The notes beneath the pieces were generated by a model that was not told where the DNA came from, ran no database searches, and was given only the letters and a program-made list of their open reading frames with translations. Of a stretch of DNA of 64,000 bases, positions 35,074-43,201 are shown one piece after another. Made by a program: the position numbers and the translations under genes. Each line of letters begins with the position of its first letter. The stretch's first letter is position 1. Where the stretch lies: assembly GCF_000425125.1 (NCBI RefSeq), contig NZ_KE384309.1, forward strand, positions 83,379-147,378. Direction: 5' to 3'. Source of the stretch: Paenibacillus taiwanensis DSM 18679 (lineage in GTDB: Bacteria > Bacillota > Bacilli > Paenibacillales > Paenibacillaceae).

Positions 35074-35409
35074 ATGGAAAAGTTACAATCAGTTGAGCGC
35101 TTTACAGCCCTAATTGCAGAGCCCCATCCGACAATTGCCATATTTAAGACGAGTTGGTGTTCAGATTGCCACTTTATTGATCCATTTATGCCAGAAGTGG
35201 AACAAAAGTTTAACGAAGTTACGTTTATCGAGGTAGATGCAGAAGCATTTGAAGAGATTGCCCAGAAGTACCACATCATGGGGATTCCGAGCTTTGTAGC
35301 TTTTAAAGGTGGCAAAGAAACGATCCGTTTTGTGAATAAGCTTCGCAAGACACAACCGGAGATTGAACAATTCGTTGAACGTGCTGTAGCTGTATCTGGA
35401 GCTATATAA
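35074..35409 (+). CDS. Thioredoxin-family protein
   Basis: This is a cytoplasmic thioredoxin-fold protein of 111 residues. The redox-active motif is WCSDC near residue 29, unlike the WCGPC of standard thioredoxin, and a cis-proline follows in IMGIPSFVAF. It probably reduces disulfides or serves in an oxidative stress role; its partner is unknown. GAGGAGGTGA gives very strong translation initiation. It is a single-gene transcript with a terminator at 35431. Confidence 0.9.
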   Translation: MEKLQSVERFTALIAEPHPTIAIFKTSWCSDCHFIDPFMPEVEQKFNEVTFIEVDAEAFEEIAQKYHIMGIPSFVAFKGGKETIRFVNKLRKTQPEIEQFVERAVAVSGAI

Positions 35410-35430
35410 TGCACAATCGGAATTGAAGGC

Positions 35431-35472
35431 AAACTCTTAATGCTGTATCACGGCGTTAAGAGTTTGTTTTTT
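35431..35472 (+). terminator. Terminator after the thioredoxin-like gene
   Basis: AAACTCTTAA at 35431-35440 pairs with TTAAGAGTTT at 35456-35465, followed by a T-rich tail. Confidence 0.9.
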
Positions 35473-35482
35473 GTCCAGCAAC

Positions 35483-35518
35483 AATTGTGAAAATGATGGT
35501 GTTATATTTGTCACAATT
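35483..35518 (+). promoter_or_regulatory. Inverted TTGTGA repeats upstream of ctaA
   Basis: AATTGTGA at 35483-35490 and TCACAATT at 35511-35518 are perfect inverted 8-mers with 20 bases between. A TATAAT box lies at 35547. B. subtilis ctaA is activated by ResD at TTGTGA-like sites, so these may be ResD-type sites; this is inference. Confidence 0.45.
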
Positions 35519-35609
35519 TTCCCCTACACGATTGTCTATTTTTCGGTATAATGATAGCAATTGGAACAGATTTCTATTTGGGATAGTTCCAAACTGAATA
35601 ACGGGTCAG

Positions 35610-36593
35610 GTGAAACGAGTGAAGGCTAACCAGTTCATCCCTCTCAAGAGACTCGCCTACATGACATGTATTGGCATGTTTATCGTCGTACTGAACGGGG
35701 CTTTAGTGACGAAGACGGGCTCAGGACTGGGCTGCGGGACCGATTGGCCGTTGTGCAACGGTAAATTTGTGCCCGCTTACACGATAGAATCGATGATTGA
35801 ATATTCACACCGTTTTATTACAGGAATTGTAGGTCTGCTAGTGTTGTCTACGTTTATCCTTGCACTGAAACAAGTGAAGGACAGGCGTGATGCCGTGATG
35901 TATTCTTCGTCAACGCTGCTTTTCACCATCGTACAAGCCATTATGGGGGCGCTAGCAGTTGTGTTCACACAAAATCCTCCAGTAATGGCTCTGCACTTCG
36001 GCTTCTCATTGCTGGCATTTGCCTCTTCATTTCTAATGTGTATGGCGATGAGGAAGTATGCCAAGGGGCAGGTGACATCCAGTAATCGTACTGCTCGTCC
36101 GGTCCAAGAGGTATTCCGGTACGGGGTATGGTTCACACTGCTATATACCTATATTGTTATTTACGTAGGTGCTTTTGTGCGTCATACGGATTCCTCAGGC
36201 GGCTGCATGGGATGGCCGTTATGCAACGGCGAGCTTATACCTGATTTGACTGGCGGCACACTTATTGCGTTTATGCATCGAGTTGCAGCTGCCCTGCTGT
36301 TTGTTGTAGTTGCGATCATGGCACATTTTGCGTATCATCATCACAAGGATAATCGGGAAATACAGCGACTGGGTATTTGGTCGATGGTGTTATGTGCGGG
36401 ACAGATCGTCAGTGGAGCGCTGGTTGTATTTACAATTACAGATATGAATGCGCTGTTATTTACGAGCCTGCTTCACACCGTTCTTATTTGTGGGTTGTTC
36501 AGCGTTCTTTGTTATATGAGTATACGTGTATGGCAGCTAAGAGAGCTTCCAGAAGTGGAGTCATCTGTGGATCGTATATCAACACAAGGATAA
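35610..36593 (+). CDS. ctaA: Heme A synthase
   Basis: This integral membrane enzyme oxidises the C8 methyl group of heme O to give heme A for aa3-type cytochrome oxidase. The 327 residues contain eight hydrophobic helices. The family marks are the cysteine pairs in GLGCGTDWPLCNG and GGCMGWPLCNG, EYSHRF with the first heme histidine and its glutamate, and later histidines in ALHFGF, FMHRVA and LLHTVL. The start is GTG 35610, with GTG 35619 as an alternative. The usual neighbour ctaB is absent here. A terminator follows at 36671. Confidence 0.93.
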   Translation: MKRVKANQFIPLKRLAYMTCIGMFIVVLNGALVTKTGSGLGCGTDWPLCNGKFVPAYTIESMIEYSHRFITGIVGLLVLSTFILALKQVKDRRDAVMYSSSTLLFTIVQAIMGALAVVFTQNPPVMALHFGFSLLAFASSFLMCMAMRKYAKGQVTSSNRTARPVQEVFRYGVWFTLLYTYIVIYVGAFVRHTDSSGGCMGWPLCNGELIPDLTGGTLIAFMHRVAAALLFVVVAIMAHFAYHHHKDNREIQRLGIWSMVLCAGQIVSGALVVFTITDMNALLFTSLLHTVLICGLFSVLCYMSIRVWQLRELPEVESSVDRISTQG

Positions 36594-36670
36594 CCCGTGT
36601 ACAGCAGGATCAGAGTGAAGTTGGCGGCATACCTGAAAGCAGATGGGGACTTACATACATACACATACAC

Positions 36671-36727
36671 AAAAGCAGACCATAGCGCGTACCACGATTT
36701 GTGTACGTTACTTGGTCTGCTTTTGTC
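36671..36727 (+). terminator. Terminator after ctaA
   Basis: AAAAGCAGACCA at 36671-36682 pairs perfectly with TGGTCTGCTTTT at 36713-36724. The long loop contains an inner CGTAC/GTACG stem. Confidence 0.85.
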
Positions 36728-36782
36728 TAATTATGAGCATTAGACTGCAAGGGGGGACAACTTTAAACATGGTTTGTACTCC

Positions 36783-36956
36783 TTATGCGCCTTTTGGTGT
36801 GAAATGGACTTCGTCATCTGCGTGAGCACCCAAAAAGACGACTGCGGCGGCAGCTTTAGCTGCTGCTAACCAGCGTACATTCCATTGGGAGTGCTGCTGT
36901 TGTTGGTTGGAAGCGTCTGGTGTTCGTTTGTTCGTGCTGTGTGTTGTGTTCATCAT
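36783..36956 (-). CDS. Small protein of unknown function
   Basis: This is a 57-residue open frame on the minus strand. A very good GAGGAGG sits 8 bases before ATG 36956, which is the main reason to believe in it. The protein has a polar, glutamine-rich N-terminal half (NQQQQHS), an alanine-rich hydrophobic stretch (residues 31-45) and an acidic end (HADDEVHF). I know no family for it. The frame extends upstream, but only this start has a binding site. Confidence 0.55.
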   Translation of the reverse strand: MMNTTHSTNKRTPDASNQQQQHSQWNVRWLAAAKAAAAVVFLGAHADDEVHFTPKGA

Positions 36957-37271
36957 TGTAAGTTCCTCCTCGGTTATGTTTGTCGGTAGGCTGCTGCTTG
37001 ATGTCTTTATTGTACCGAACGATAACATGACGAGCCATGCATGGGACTTACGCCTGTCTTACAATGTCGTCATGTGACGGAAGAGAAAATACGGGGATCG
37101 GTTCCCAATTCTAAACTTGGGATTAGATCAAAAAAAGATTATACTTATGATTATGTGGAATCCAAGCACCAACTGAACTTATTTCAAAAAAAATGTTTGG
37201 TAACGAATATAGAGGACCGAATGTATAGGCCATGCGATACAGCATAATATCGCGGTCCAAGGAGGGCTAAC
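36957..37271. other. Intergenic region upstream of the UbiD-family gene
   Basis: This 315-base region separates the minus-strand small gene from the UbiD-family gene. It contains a weak CCCAA/TTGGG hairpin around 37101-37122. No gene or clear promoter is seen apart from a TACAAT box on the minus strand near 37011, which may serve the small protein. Confidence 0.4.
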
Positions 37272-39059
37272 ATGTCATTTGCTAACATACGACAATTTGT
37301 GGACAAGTTAAAGCAGGAACAGGACTTGGCAGTAATTGAGGCGGAGGTAGATCCCTATTTGGAAATTGCGGAAATTCATCGCCGTGTCATTGAAGAAGGG
37401 GGCCCAGCGCTGCTCTTTACTAATGTAAAGGGAAGTCCGTTTCCAGTTGTCACCAATTTATTTGGCACGATGCGTCGTACAGATATGGCTTTCGGACCAC
37501 GCCCTGAACAATTTGCGAAGCAGGGCATCGAAGCGATACATAAATTAATGCCTCCCACACCTAAGAAATTGTGGGATCAGAAATCTTTATTTTGGGATGC
37601 ACTGAAGGTTGGCTTCAAAAATGTGCCGGCTAGCCAAGCCCCAATTACACAAGTGCGCAAGACAGAGAAGCCGCTGCAAGGCCTGCCTGCGTTGACCAGT
37701 TGGCAACTGGACGGCGGCCCTTTTATTACGTTGCCCCTTGTATATACGGAGCATCCTGACTTTGGCGCGAGCGATCATAATTTGGGGATGTATCGCATTC
37801 AGATCTATGACGATCAGACGACTGGCGTCCATTGGCAAATTCAGAAAGGCGGCGGCTTCCATTATGGTGAAGCGGAGAAGCGGAATCAGGATTTTCCGGT
37901 ATCTGTTATCGTAGGTGGTCCGCCTGCCCTTATTGCCTCGGCGATCGCACCGCTGCCAGAGAAGCTGCCTGAACTGTTGATGGCTTCGTTTGTGCTTGGC
38001 GAACGTTTGCCGGTAGTAGACAGCGGCTTTGCGGGTCATCGTATCCCGGCAGAGGCGGACTTCGTTATTCAAGGCTTTGTACCGCCCCATATCCGCCGTC
38101 CGGAAGGACCTTTTGGTGATCATTATGGCTATTATTCCTGGGTACATGATTTCCCTGTGCTGAACGTCAAGCAGATGTATCACCGCAAAGATGCTATTTA
38201 TCCGGCGACCATTGTTGGGAAGCCGCGCCAAGAAGATTATTTCTTGGGCGAATATTTAGTTCGCTTATTGTCACCTGCATTCCCAATGGTCATGCCAAGT
38301 GTACGCAAAGTGCATCCATATGCAGAAACAGGCGTCCATTCGATGGCGGCGGCTGTTGTACGTGAAAGTTATTCCCGTGAAGCACTTATGTCTGGTTTCC
38401 GCATACTTGGTGAAGGACAGCTCAGCTTAACGAAGTTTCTGTTCCTGACCGATCAGATGGTTGATCTTGAAAATTTCCCGTTGTTGCTTGAATCTGTGTT
38501 GGAACGCTTTAAGCCGGAAACGGATCTGTACATTATCAACAATACGGCACATGATACGTTAGATTACACAGGACATAAGTTAAATCATGGCAGTAAAGGC
38601 GTTATGCTTGGCGTAGGCGATCCTGTACGCAAGCTGCCGCGTGAATATACGGAAGGTGAAGTGGCAGAGATTCGCGACATCGCGGTTTACTGCGGTGGTT
38701 GCTTGACGATGACAGGTGCAACTTACGAAGAAGAACCACAGCTTGCGGAACGGCTTATGCATCGTCTGGCAGAGAAGGGCACGGAATGGCCGCTTATTTT
38801 CTTGGTGGATGACGCCCATCAAATCGCGAGCAGTCAATTGTCGTTCCTCTGGGCAGTATTTACACGTTTTAATCCGGCCTCAGACATTTATGCGGCAGCG
38901 GAAGTACGTCAGCACCATTTAAGCTATAAGCTGCCTATTGTAATTGATGCACGTATGAAGCCTGGATATCCGGACGAATTGATCCCGCGCGAAGACATAG
39001 TCAAGCTGGTTGATGATCGCTGGAAACAGTATTTCCCGAACGGTGTCACAGGCAAATAG
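37272..39059 (+). CDS. UbiD-family decarboxylase, probably menaquinone biosynthesis
   Basis: This is a prenylated-FMN-dependent decarboxylase of the UbiD family, 595 residues. Family stretches include GLPALTSWQLDGGPFITLPLVYTEHPD, the RIQIYD motif and a glutamate-rich RRPEGPFGDHYGYYS region that holds the active-site acid. The length and sequence fit the subfamily proposed for the futalosine menaquinone pathway (MqnL-type). MqnE, encoded at 52060, is consistent with that route. The substrate is inferred. AAGGAGG lies 6 bases before the ATG. It has its own terminator at 39084. Confidence 0.85.
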   Translation: MSFANIRQFVDKLKQEQDLAVIEAEVDPYLEIAEIHRRVIEEGGPALLFTNVKGSPFPVVTNLFGTMRRTDMAFGPRPEQFAKQGIEAIHKLMPPTPKKLWDQKSLFWDALKVGFKNVPASQAPITQVRKTEKPLQGLPALTSWQLDGGPFITLPLVYTEHPDFGASDHNLGMYRIQIYDDQTTGVHWQIQKGGGFHYGEAEKRNQDFPVSVIVGGPPALIASAIAPLPEKLPELLMASFVLGERLPVVDSGFAGHRIPAEADFVIQGFVPPHIRRPEGPFGDHYGYYSWVHDFPVLNVKQMYHRKDAIYPATIVGKPRQEDYFLGEYLVRLLSPAFPMVMPSVRKVHPYAETGVHSMAAAVVRESYSREALMSGFRILGEGQLSLTKFLFLTDQMVDLENFPLLLESVLERFKPETDLYIINNTAHDTLDYTGHKLNHGSKGVMLGVGDPVRKLPREYTEGEVAEIRDIAVYCGGCLTMTGATYEEEPQLAERLMHRLAEKGTEWPLIFLVDDAHQIASSQLSFLWAVFTRFNPASDIYAAAEVRQHHLSYKLPIVIDARMKPGYPDELIPREDIVKLVDDRWKQYFPNGVTGK

Positions 39060-39083
39060 GAGCCAGTTGGCTCATGAAGGACA

Positions 39084-39119
39084 GGCATCTTAACCTTTTC
39101 TGGTTAAGATGCCACTTTT
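39084..39119 (+). terminator. Terminator after the UbiD-family gene
   Basis: GGCATCTTAACC at 39084-39095 pairs perfectly with GGTTAAGATGCC at 39102-39113, followed by ACTTTTC. Confidence 0.82.
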
Positions 39120-39184
39120 CGAGTTACCTTAACAACACATGGGAGATGGTTAAAGTCATTTCATTGGTGGATGGAGGGCGTGTT

Positions 39185-39901
39185 ATGCTCCGAATGCTGT
39201 TCGGCGAAGCACCGCGTGTGGATACAGGCGAATTATTAGAAGCAATGACGGCAATGGATCATTATCTGGCAAAGGTGCGCGCAGTAATGGAACGGGAAGG
39301 GGACCCTCACCATGATTGGCGCAAGATCGAAGTGTGGACTGTAGGCTTGAAAACGTCGCTTGATGAGCTAGAGCAGAGCATGTATGCATCTGCGCGATTT
39401 GCCAGCCTCGTTACAAAGCAATATCAAGAGGAAATGAACGAAGAAGAACTGGATAATTATTATCGTCATGTCTATTTTTATAAAAATGGGTTTATTCGGT
39501 TGTTTTCGGTGCTTGATAAAGTGGGCACCTTGCTAAATGAAGCTTTGCAGTTGGAAACAGGGAAGGTGAAGAACCGGTTTTCGTTTTTTACTGTGTTGAG
39601 GCAAATGAATTATTTAAATTCAACACCTGCCTTGACGAGGCAACTGATGCAAGTAAAGGACGCCCATAAAGACTCTTTGCAGCGCTTGCGCAAACGTCGC
39701 AATACGGAGATTCATCATATGAACGCTGAAATGCAGGATGATTTGTGGCAGCGTCATCGCAGCCTTAATGATAAAGTAAGGCTTGAGAACATTCAGGCAA
39801 ATGTTAATGACCTAAAAGATGGATATGAAGCGGTTTGTCAGGTCTTAATTACTATTTTTACACATTTACTGCGTATGAAAAATGGTAACGAAAGCAAATA
39901 A
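39185..39901 (+). CDS. HEPN-like helical protein (Cthe_2314 family)
   Basis: This 238-residue, all-helical cytoplasmic protein resembles the Cthe_2314-type HEPN family found in Firmicutes. The C-terminal R-x4-H-like segment RRNTEIHHMNAEM is where HEPN proteins carry RNase-type residues, but I cannot confirm activity. The open frame reaches 39074, yet the terminator of the UbiD gene lies within that extension, and GGAGGG precedes ATG 39185. Function unknown. Confidence 0.65.
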   Translation: MLRMLFGEAPRVDTGELLEAMTAMDHYLAKVRAVMEREGDPHHDWRKIEVWTVGLKTSLDELEQSMYASARFASLVTKQYQEEMNEEELDNYYRHVYFYKNGFIRLFSVLDKVGTLLNEALQLETGKVKNRFSFFTVLRQMNYLNSTPALTRQLMQVKDAHKDSLQRLRKRRNTEIHHMNAEMQDDLWQRHRSLNDKVRLENIQANVNDLKDGYEAVCQVLITIFTHLLRMKNGNESK

Positions 39902-39908
39902 CTGGGTG

Positions 39909-39937
39909 TTGACAAGGTTAATCCCCTGCTATATACT
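39909..39937 (+). promoter_or_regulatory. Promoter of the SAM riboswitch and methionine importer operon
   Basis: TTGACA at 39909-39914 and TATACT at 39932-39937 are 17 bases apart, placing the start of RNA about 20 bases before the riboswitch. Confidence 0.88.
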
Positions 39938-39961
39938 CTGAATTAACTTCATAACCATTTT

Positions 39962-40120
39962 CTTATCAAGAGAGGCGGAGGGACAGGCCCGATGAAGCCC
40001 GGCAACCGATTATGCAAGCCCGGTAGTGCTTATGTTCGCGAATGAATATCGCGACAAGCATGCTTGCATAATGATCAAGGTGCTAATTCCTTCAAAGCGT
40101 AATTGCTTTGGCAGATGAGG
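39962..40120 (+). ncRNA. SAM-I (S-box) riboswitch
   Basis: The leader RNA has the canonical S-box core: CTTATCAAGAGAGGCGGAGG, then GGGACAGGCCCGATGAAGCC and CGGCAACC, then AAGGTGCTAATTCC. It closes with GATGAGG, which pairs back to the 5' end to form P1. A long variable P3/P4 region contains ATATCGCGAC and TGCTTGCATAA stems. S-adenosylmethionine binding should favour the terminator at 40168 and stop expression of metNIQ when methionine is plentiful. Confidence 0.95.
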
Positions 40121-40167
40121 AAAGGGAGACTTCGACTCATCCGCGCCATTCGGCGATATGATTTTCG

Positions 40168-40207
40168 AGAGCCCCCTTTTGGCATCTGCCAAGAGGGGGC
40201 TCTTGTT
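40168..40207 (+). terminator. Riboswitch-controlled terminator
   Basis: AGAGCCCCCTT at 40168-40178 pairs with AAGGGGGCTCT-type sequence ending at 40203, with an inner TTGGCA/TGCCAA stem and a TTGTT tail. Confidence 0.88.
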
Positions 40208-40372
40208 ATGTATAACAAGATTGGCTTTAAAGTGAAAAGTTGTAAGTTGTAAATATGTTGAATATGAGTTGTGAGTTGTATATCAAGATAAGATTTATGG
40301 CGTGATGTAATCTTCCCGATTTAACCCGAGGTTAAAATGTGAAAGAAGTGCATCCTAAAGTAAGTCGGAAGG
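40208..40372 (+). other. Leader between riboswitch terminator and metN
   Basis: This 165-base leader contains several AGTTGT repeats (about 40240-40280) and a perfect TTTAACC-CGA-GGTTAAA inverted repeat at 40320-40336. The inverted repeat is 36 bases before metN and could affect translation; its role is not known. Confidence 0.4.
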
Positions 40373-41416
40373 ATGGTGTCACAAGTTTTGATTGAGATTA
40401 AACAATTATCCAAGCGATATCCTGCACAAGGCAAATCAAGCGCAGGCATGCTCGCCTTAGAACATATTGATTTGCATGTGCCAGCAGGTGAGGTGTTCGG
40501 AATCATCGGTCATTCTGGCGCAGGCAAGAGCACTTTGCTTCGCAGCATTAATTTGCTGGAACGGCCTACATCAGGTTCCGTGCTTATTGACGGCGTTGAA
40601 ATGACGGAGTTGTCTAACAAAGAGCTGCAAAAGCAGCGCAGCAAGATTGGCATGATCTTTCAGCATTTTAATTTGCTGTCTTCTGCAACGGTATTTGATA
40701 ATATTGCGTTTCCACTGCGCCTGCATAAGACGCCAGCCGATAAGGTAAAGGCCAAAGTCAATGAATTGATGCGGCTGGTCGGTCTGGAGGAGCATCGAGA
40801 TAAATATCCGGCTCAATTGTCAGGTGGGCAAAAGCAGCGAGTTGGGATTGCAAGAGCACTCGCCAATGATCCGAAGGTGCTGTTATGTGACGAAGCAACG
40901 TCTGCGCTTGATCCACAGACAACCAATTCCATCTTGGAGCTATTGCTTCAAATTAACCGCAACCTTGGCATCACAATTGTACTGATTACCCATGAAATGC
41001 ATGTGATCCAGTCGATCTGTGACCGCGTTGGCGTTATACATGGCGGCAAAATTGTTGAGCAGGGTCCTGTAGTAGATGTATTTTTGAAGCCGCAGCATCC
41101 GGTCACAAAAGAGTTTATTCTTGAAGAGAGCCATCATGAAGAGTTGCAGCCGTGGACATCGTTTAAAACGCAGGCGGGTGACAGCTCACGTGTTGTGAAG
41201 ATTAATTACTTGGGCGACGTTACTTATCAGCCCGTTTTGCACCGTGTGCTATCAGAGGCGGGCATTGAATTTGCCATTTTACAAGGTACGATTTCCCGTA
41301 TGAAGGATACACCTTATGGGCAATTGGTTGTACGTTTAGATGGAGAAGCCACAACTTTGCAGGCGGCACTTGAAGCTTTGGTGAAGCTGGGACTAGATGT
41401 GGAGGTGATTGCGTAA
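40373..41416 (+). CDS. metN: Methionine ABC transporter ATP-binding protein
   Basis: This is the cytoplasmic ATPase of the MetNIQ methionine importer, 347 residues. Walker A is GHSGAGKST near residue 45, the signature LSGGQKQR near 147 and Walker B VLLCDEATSALDP near 165. A C-terminal NIL domain (about residues 265-345) senses methionine and inhibits transport in this family. The exact start (ATG 40373, GTG 40376 or TTG 40388) is uncertain because GGAAGG abuts the ATG. Its stop overlaps metI. Confidence 0.95.
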   Translation: MVSQVLIEIKQLSKRYPAQGKSSAGMLALEHIDLHVPAGEVFGIIGHSGAGKSTLLRSINLLERPTSGSVLIDGVEMTELSNKELQKQRSKIGMIFQHFNLLSSATVFDNIAFPLRLHKTPADKVKAKVNELMRLVGLEEHRDKYPAQLSGGQKQRVGIARALANDPKVLLCDEATSALDPQTTNSILELLLQINRNLGITIVLITHEMHVIQSICDRVGVIHGGKIVEQGPVVDVFLKPQHPVTKEFILEESHHEELQPWTSFKTQAGDSSRVVKINYLGDVTYQPVLHRVLSEAGIEFAILQGTISRMKDTPYGQLVVRLDGEATTLQAALEALVKLGLDVEVIA

Positions 41417-42087
41417 TGGTATTCGGGATTGATTTTAGTGAAGTAAACTGGAGTGAGGTGTCTCAGGCATCACTGGACACGCTGAACATGCTCGGATTCT
41501 CGGTACTGTTTACGTTTATCATCGGTTTGCCATTAGGTGTGCTCCTCTTTTTGTCCGGTAAATCCAGTCATTGGGCAGTCAAAGTAATGTACAGCTTATT
41601 ATCACTTATTGTAAACGTGCTGAGATCGGTTCCATTTGTCATCTTGATGATTGCGATATTGCCGTTTACGAAGGTGCTGATTGGGACAACGATCGGTGTA
41701 AAGGGAGCCATCCCTGCTTTGGTTATCGCAGCCGCGCCGTTTTTTGCGCGACTCGTCGAAACTTCACTTCGTGAAGTAGATCGTGGGGTTATTGAGGCCG
41801 CACAAGCAATGGGGGCCTCAACTTGGCAAATCGTCCGCAAGGTGTTACTGCCAGAAGCAATGCCTGGCTTGATTGCGGGCACGACCATAACGGCGGTTAC
41901 CCTCATTTCCTACACCGCAATGTCCGGCCTTGTAGGCGGAGGCGGTCTTGGGGACTTGGCGATTCGATATGGTTACCAACGGTATGAGACCAGTGTTATG
42001 ATCATTGCGATTGCGGTTATGATTGTAATGGTACAAATTTTGCAATGGATCGGCGATCGGTTCGTTCGCCGCTACACTCGTAAGTAA
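41416..42087 (+). CDS. metI: Methionine ABC transporter permease
   Basis: This membrane permease of the D- and L-methionine importer has 223 residues with five hydrophobic helices. The ATPase-contact loop is EAAQAMGASTWQIVRKVLLPEAMPG. The start codon overlaps the last base of metN (TAATG). The length is typical of MetI. Confidence 0.95.
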   Translation: MVFGIDFSEVNWSEVSQASLDTLNMLGFSVLFTFIIGLPLGVLLFLSGKSSHWAVKVMYSLLSLIVNVLRSVPFVILMIAILPFTKVLIGTTIGVKGAIPALVIAAAPFFARLVETSLREVDRGVIEAAQAMGASTWQIVRKVLLPEAMPGLIAGTTITAVTLISYTAMSGLVGGGGLGDLAIRYGYQRYETSVMIIAIAVMIVMVQILQWIGDRFVRRYTRK

Positions 42088-42185
42088 GGAAGCATGCTCT
42101 ATCTTGGCTTCATATAGATGACAGCCTCATAGGTCAGTCACCAACAAATCACAAGGGTTTATTTTGGAAGGGAGAGAAAATAAAA

Positions 42186-43037
42186 ATGAAAAACTTCAAA
42201 AAACTTACACTCGTATTAACACTGATTGGTGTGGTGGCTATGTTGACCGCTTGCGGCGGCAAAACCGCAGAAAATAACGCGGAGACAGCAGGCAACGGTG
42301 GGGGTTCCGCAGCCGAAACGACCAAATTGGTTGTTGGTGCTACACCGGTTCCACATGCAGAAATTTTAAAGCATATTGCTCCTAAATTAAAAGAACAAGG
42401 CATCGAGCTTGAAATTAAAGAATTTACAGACTATGTACAACCCAATGTACAATTAAACGAGAAGCAGCTTGATGCGAACTTCTTCCAACATAAACCTTAT
42501 ATGGATGATCAAAATCAAAAGGCTGGCTTGATGCTCGTATCGGTAGGCAACGTTCACGTTGAACCGTTTGGTGGATATTCCAAGAAGATCAAGTCTGTTG
42601 ATGAATTAGCGGATGGCGCTACTGTAGCGATCCCTAACGATGCGACAAATGGCGGCCGCGCGCTCTTGCTGCTTGAGAAACAAGGCATCGTGAAGTTGAA
42701 AGAAGGCGCTGGCCTTGCAGCAACTGTGCGTGATATCGTTGAGAACCCGAAAAACTTGCAGGTGAAAGAGCTGGAAGCAGCAATGCTTCCGCGTGTTCTG
42801 GAAGAAGTGGATTTGGCGCTTATCAACACAAACTATGCGCTTGAAGCCAAATTAAACCCGACGAAGGATGCGCTTTTCCTGGAAGACAAGGATTCTCCAT
42901 ATGCGAACATCCTGACATCCCGTGAAGACAACAAAGACAGCGACGGTATTAAGAAACTGTTGGCTGCTTTGCAATCGGATGATGTAAAAACATTTATCGA
43001 AGAGAAGTACAATGGAGCTATCGTTCCAGCGTTCTAA
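42186..43037 (+). CDS. metQ: Methionine-binding lipoprotein
   Basis: This NlpA-family lipoprotein captures methionine outside the cell for MetNI. The signal ends at lipobox LTAC, with the mature cysteine at residue 22. Family marks are LVVGATPVPHAEIL, FTDYVQPN, the NFFQHKPYM stretch, and VAIPNDATNGGRALLLL. It has 283 residues. A 98-base gap separates it from metI, and the operon ends at a terminator at 43071. Confidence 0.95.
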   Translation: MKNFKKLTLVLTLIGVVAMLTACGGKTAENNAETAGNGGGSAAETTKLVVGATPVPHAEILKHIAPKLKEQGIELEIKEFTDYVQPNVQLNEKQLDANFFQHKPYMDDQNQKAGLMLVSVGNVHVEPFGGYSKKIKSVDELADGATVAIPNDATNGGRALLLLEKQGIVKLKEGAGLAATVRDIVENPKNLQVKELEAAMLPRVLEEVDLALINTNYALEAKLNPTKDALFLEDKDSPYANILTSREDNKDSDGIKKLLAALQSDDVKTFIEEKYNGAIVPAF

Positions 43038-43070
43038 TCTGAATTTTCCGTAGATTTCCTCCTAATCATG

Positions 43071-43107
43071 CCCTGACCCTTCTTAAAGGTGTCAGGGATT
43101 TTTTTAT
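43071..43107 (+). terminator. Terminator of the methionine importer operon
   Basis: CCCTGACCC and GGTGTCAGGG form the stem, followed by seven T residues. Confidence 0.92.
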
Positions 43108-43201
43108 TGGCAGATTCAACATTTCGGTCTGTTGTTCTCCTTTGGCAAATATTTTATACTTTAGAAGGATTACTGTTGCAGCGCCAAAGGAGGTACATGA
43201 C

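Noticed and set aside
35547..35552. TATAAT before ctaA as a complete promoter
   Set aside because: No -35 box is found 16-18 bases upstream; it is mentioned only with the inverted repeats.
37041..37247. Open frame of 68 codons before the UbiD-family gene
   Set aside because: No binding site and no family resemblance; it crosses a small hairpin.
37587..38231. Open frame of 214 codons opposite the UbiD-family gene
   Set aside because: It lies wholly inside a well-conserved gene, lacks a binding site and has an unlikely composition; a shadow frame.
39962..40207. T-box leader for the methionine operon
   Set aside because: The core matches the S-box SAM-I consensus and no T-box sequence is present.
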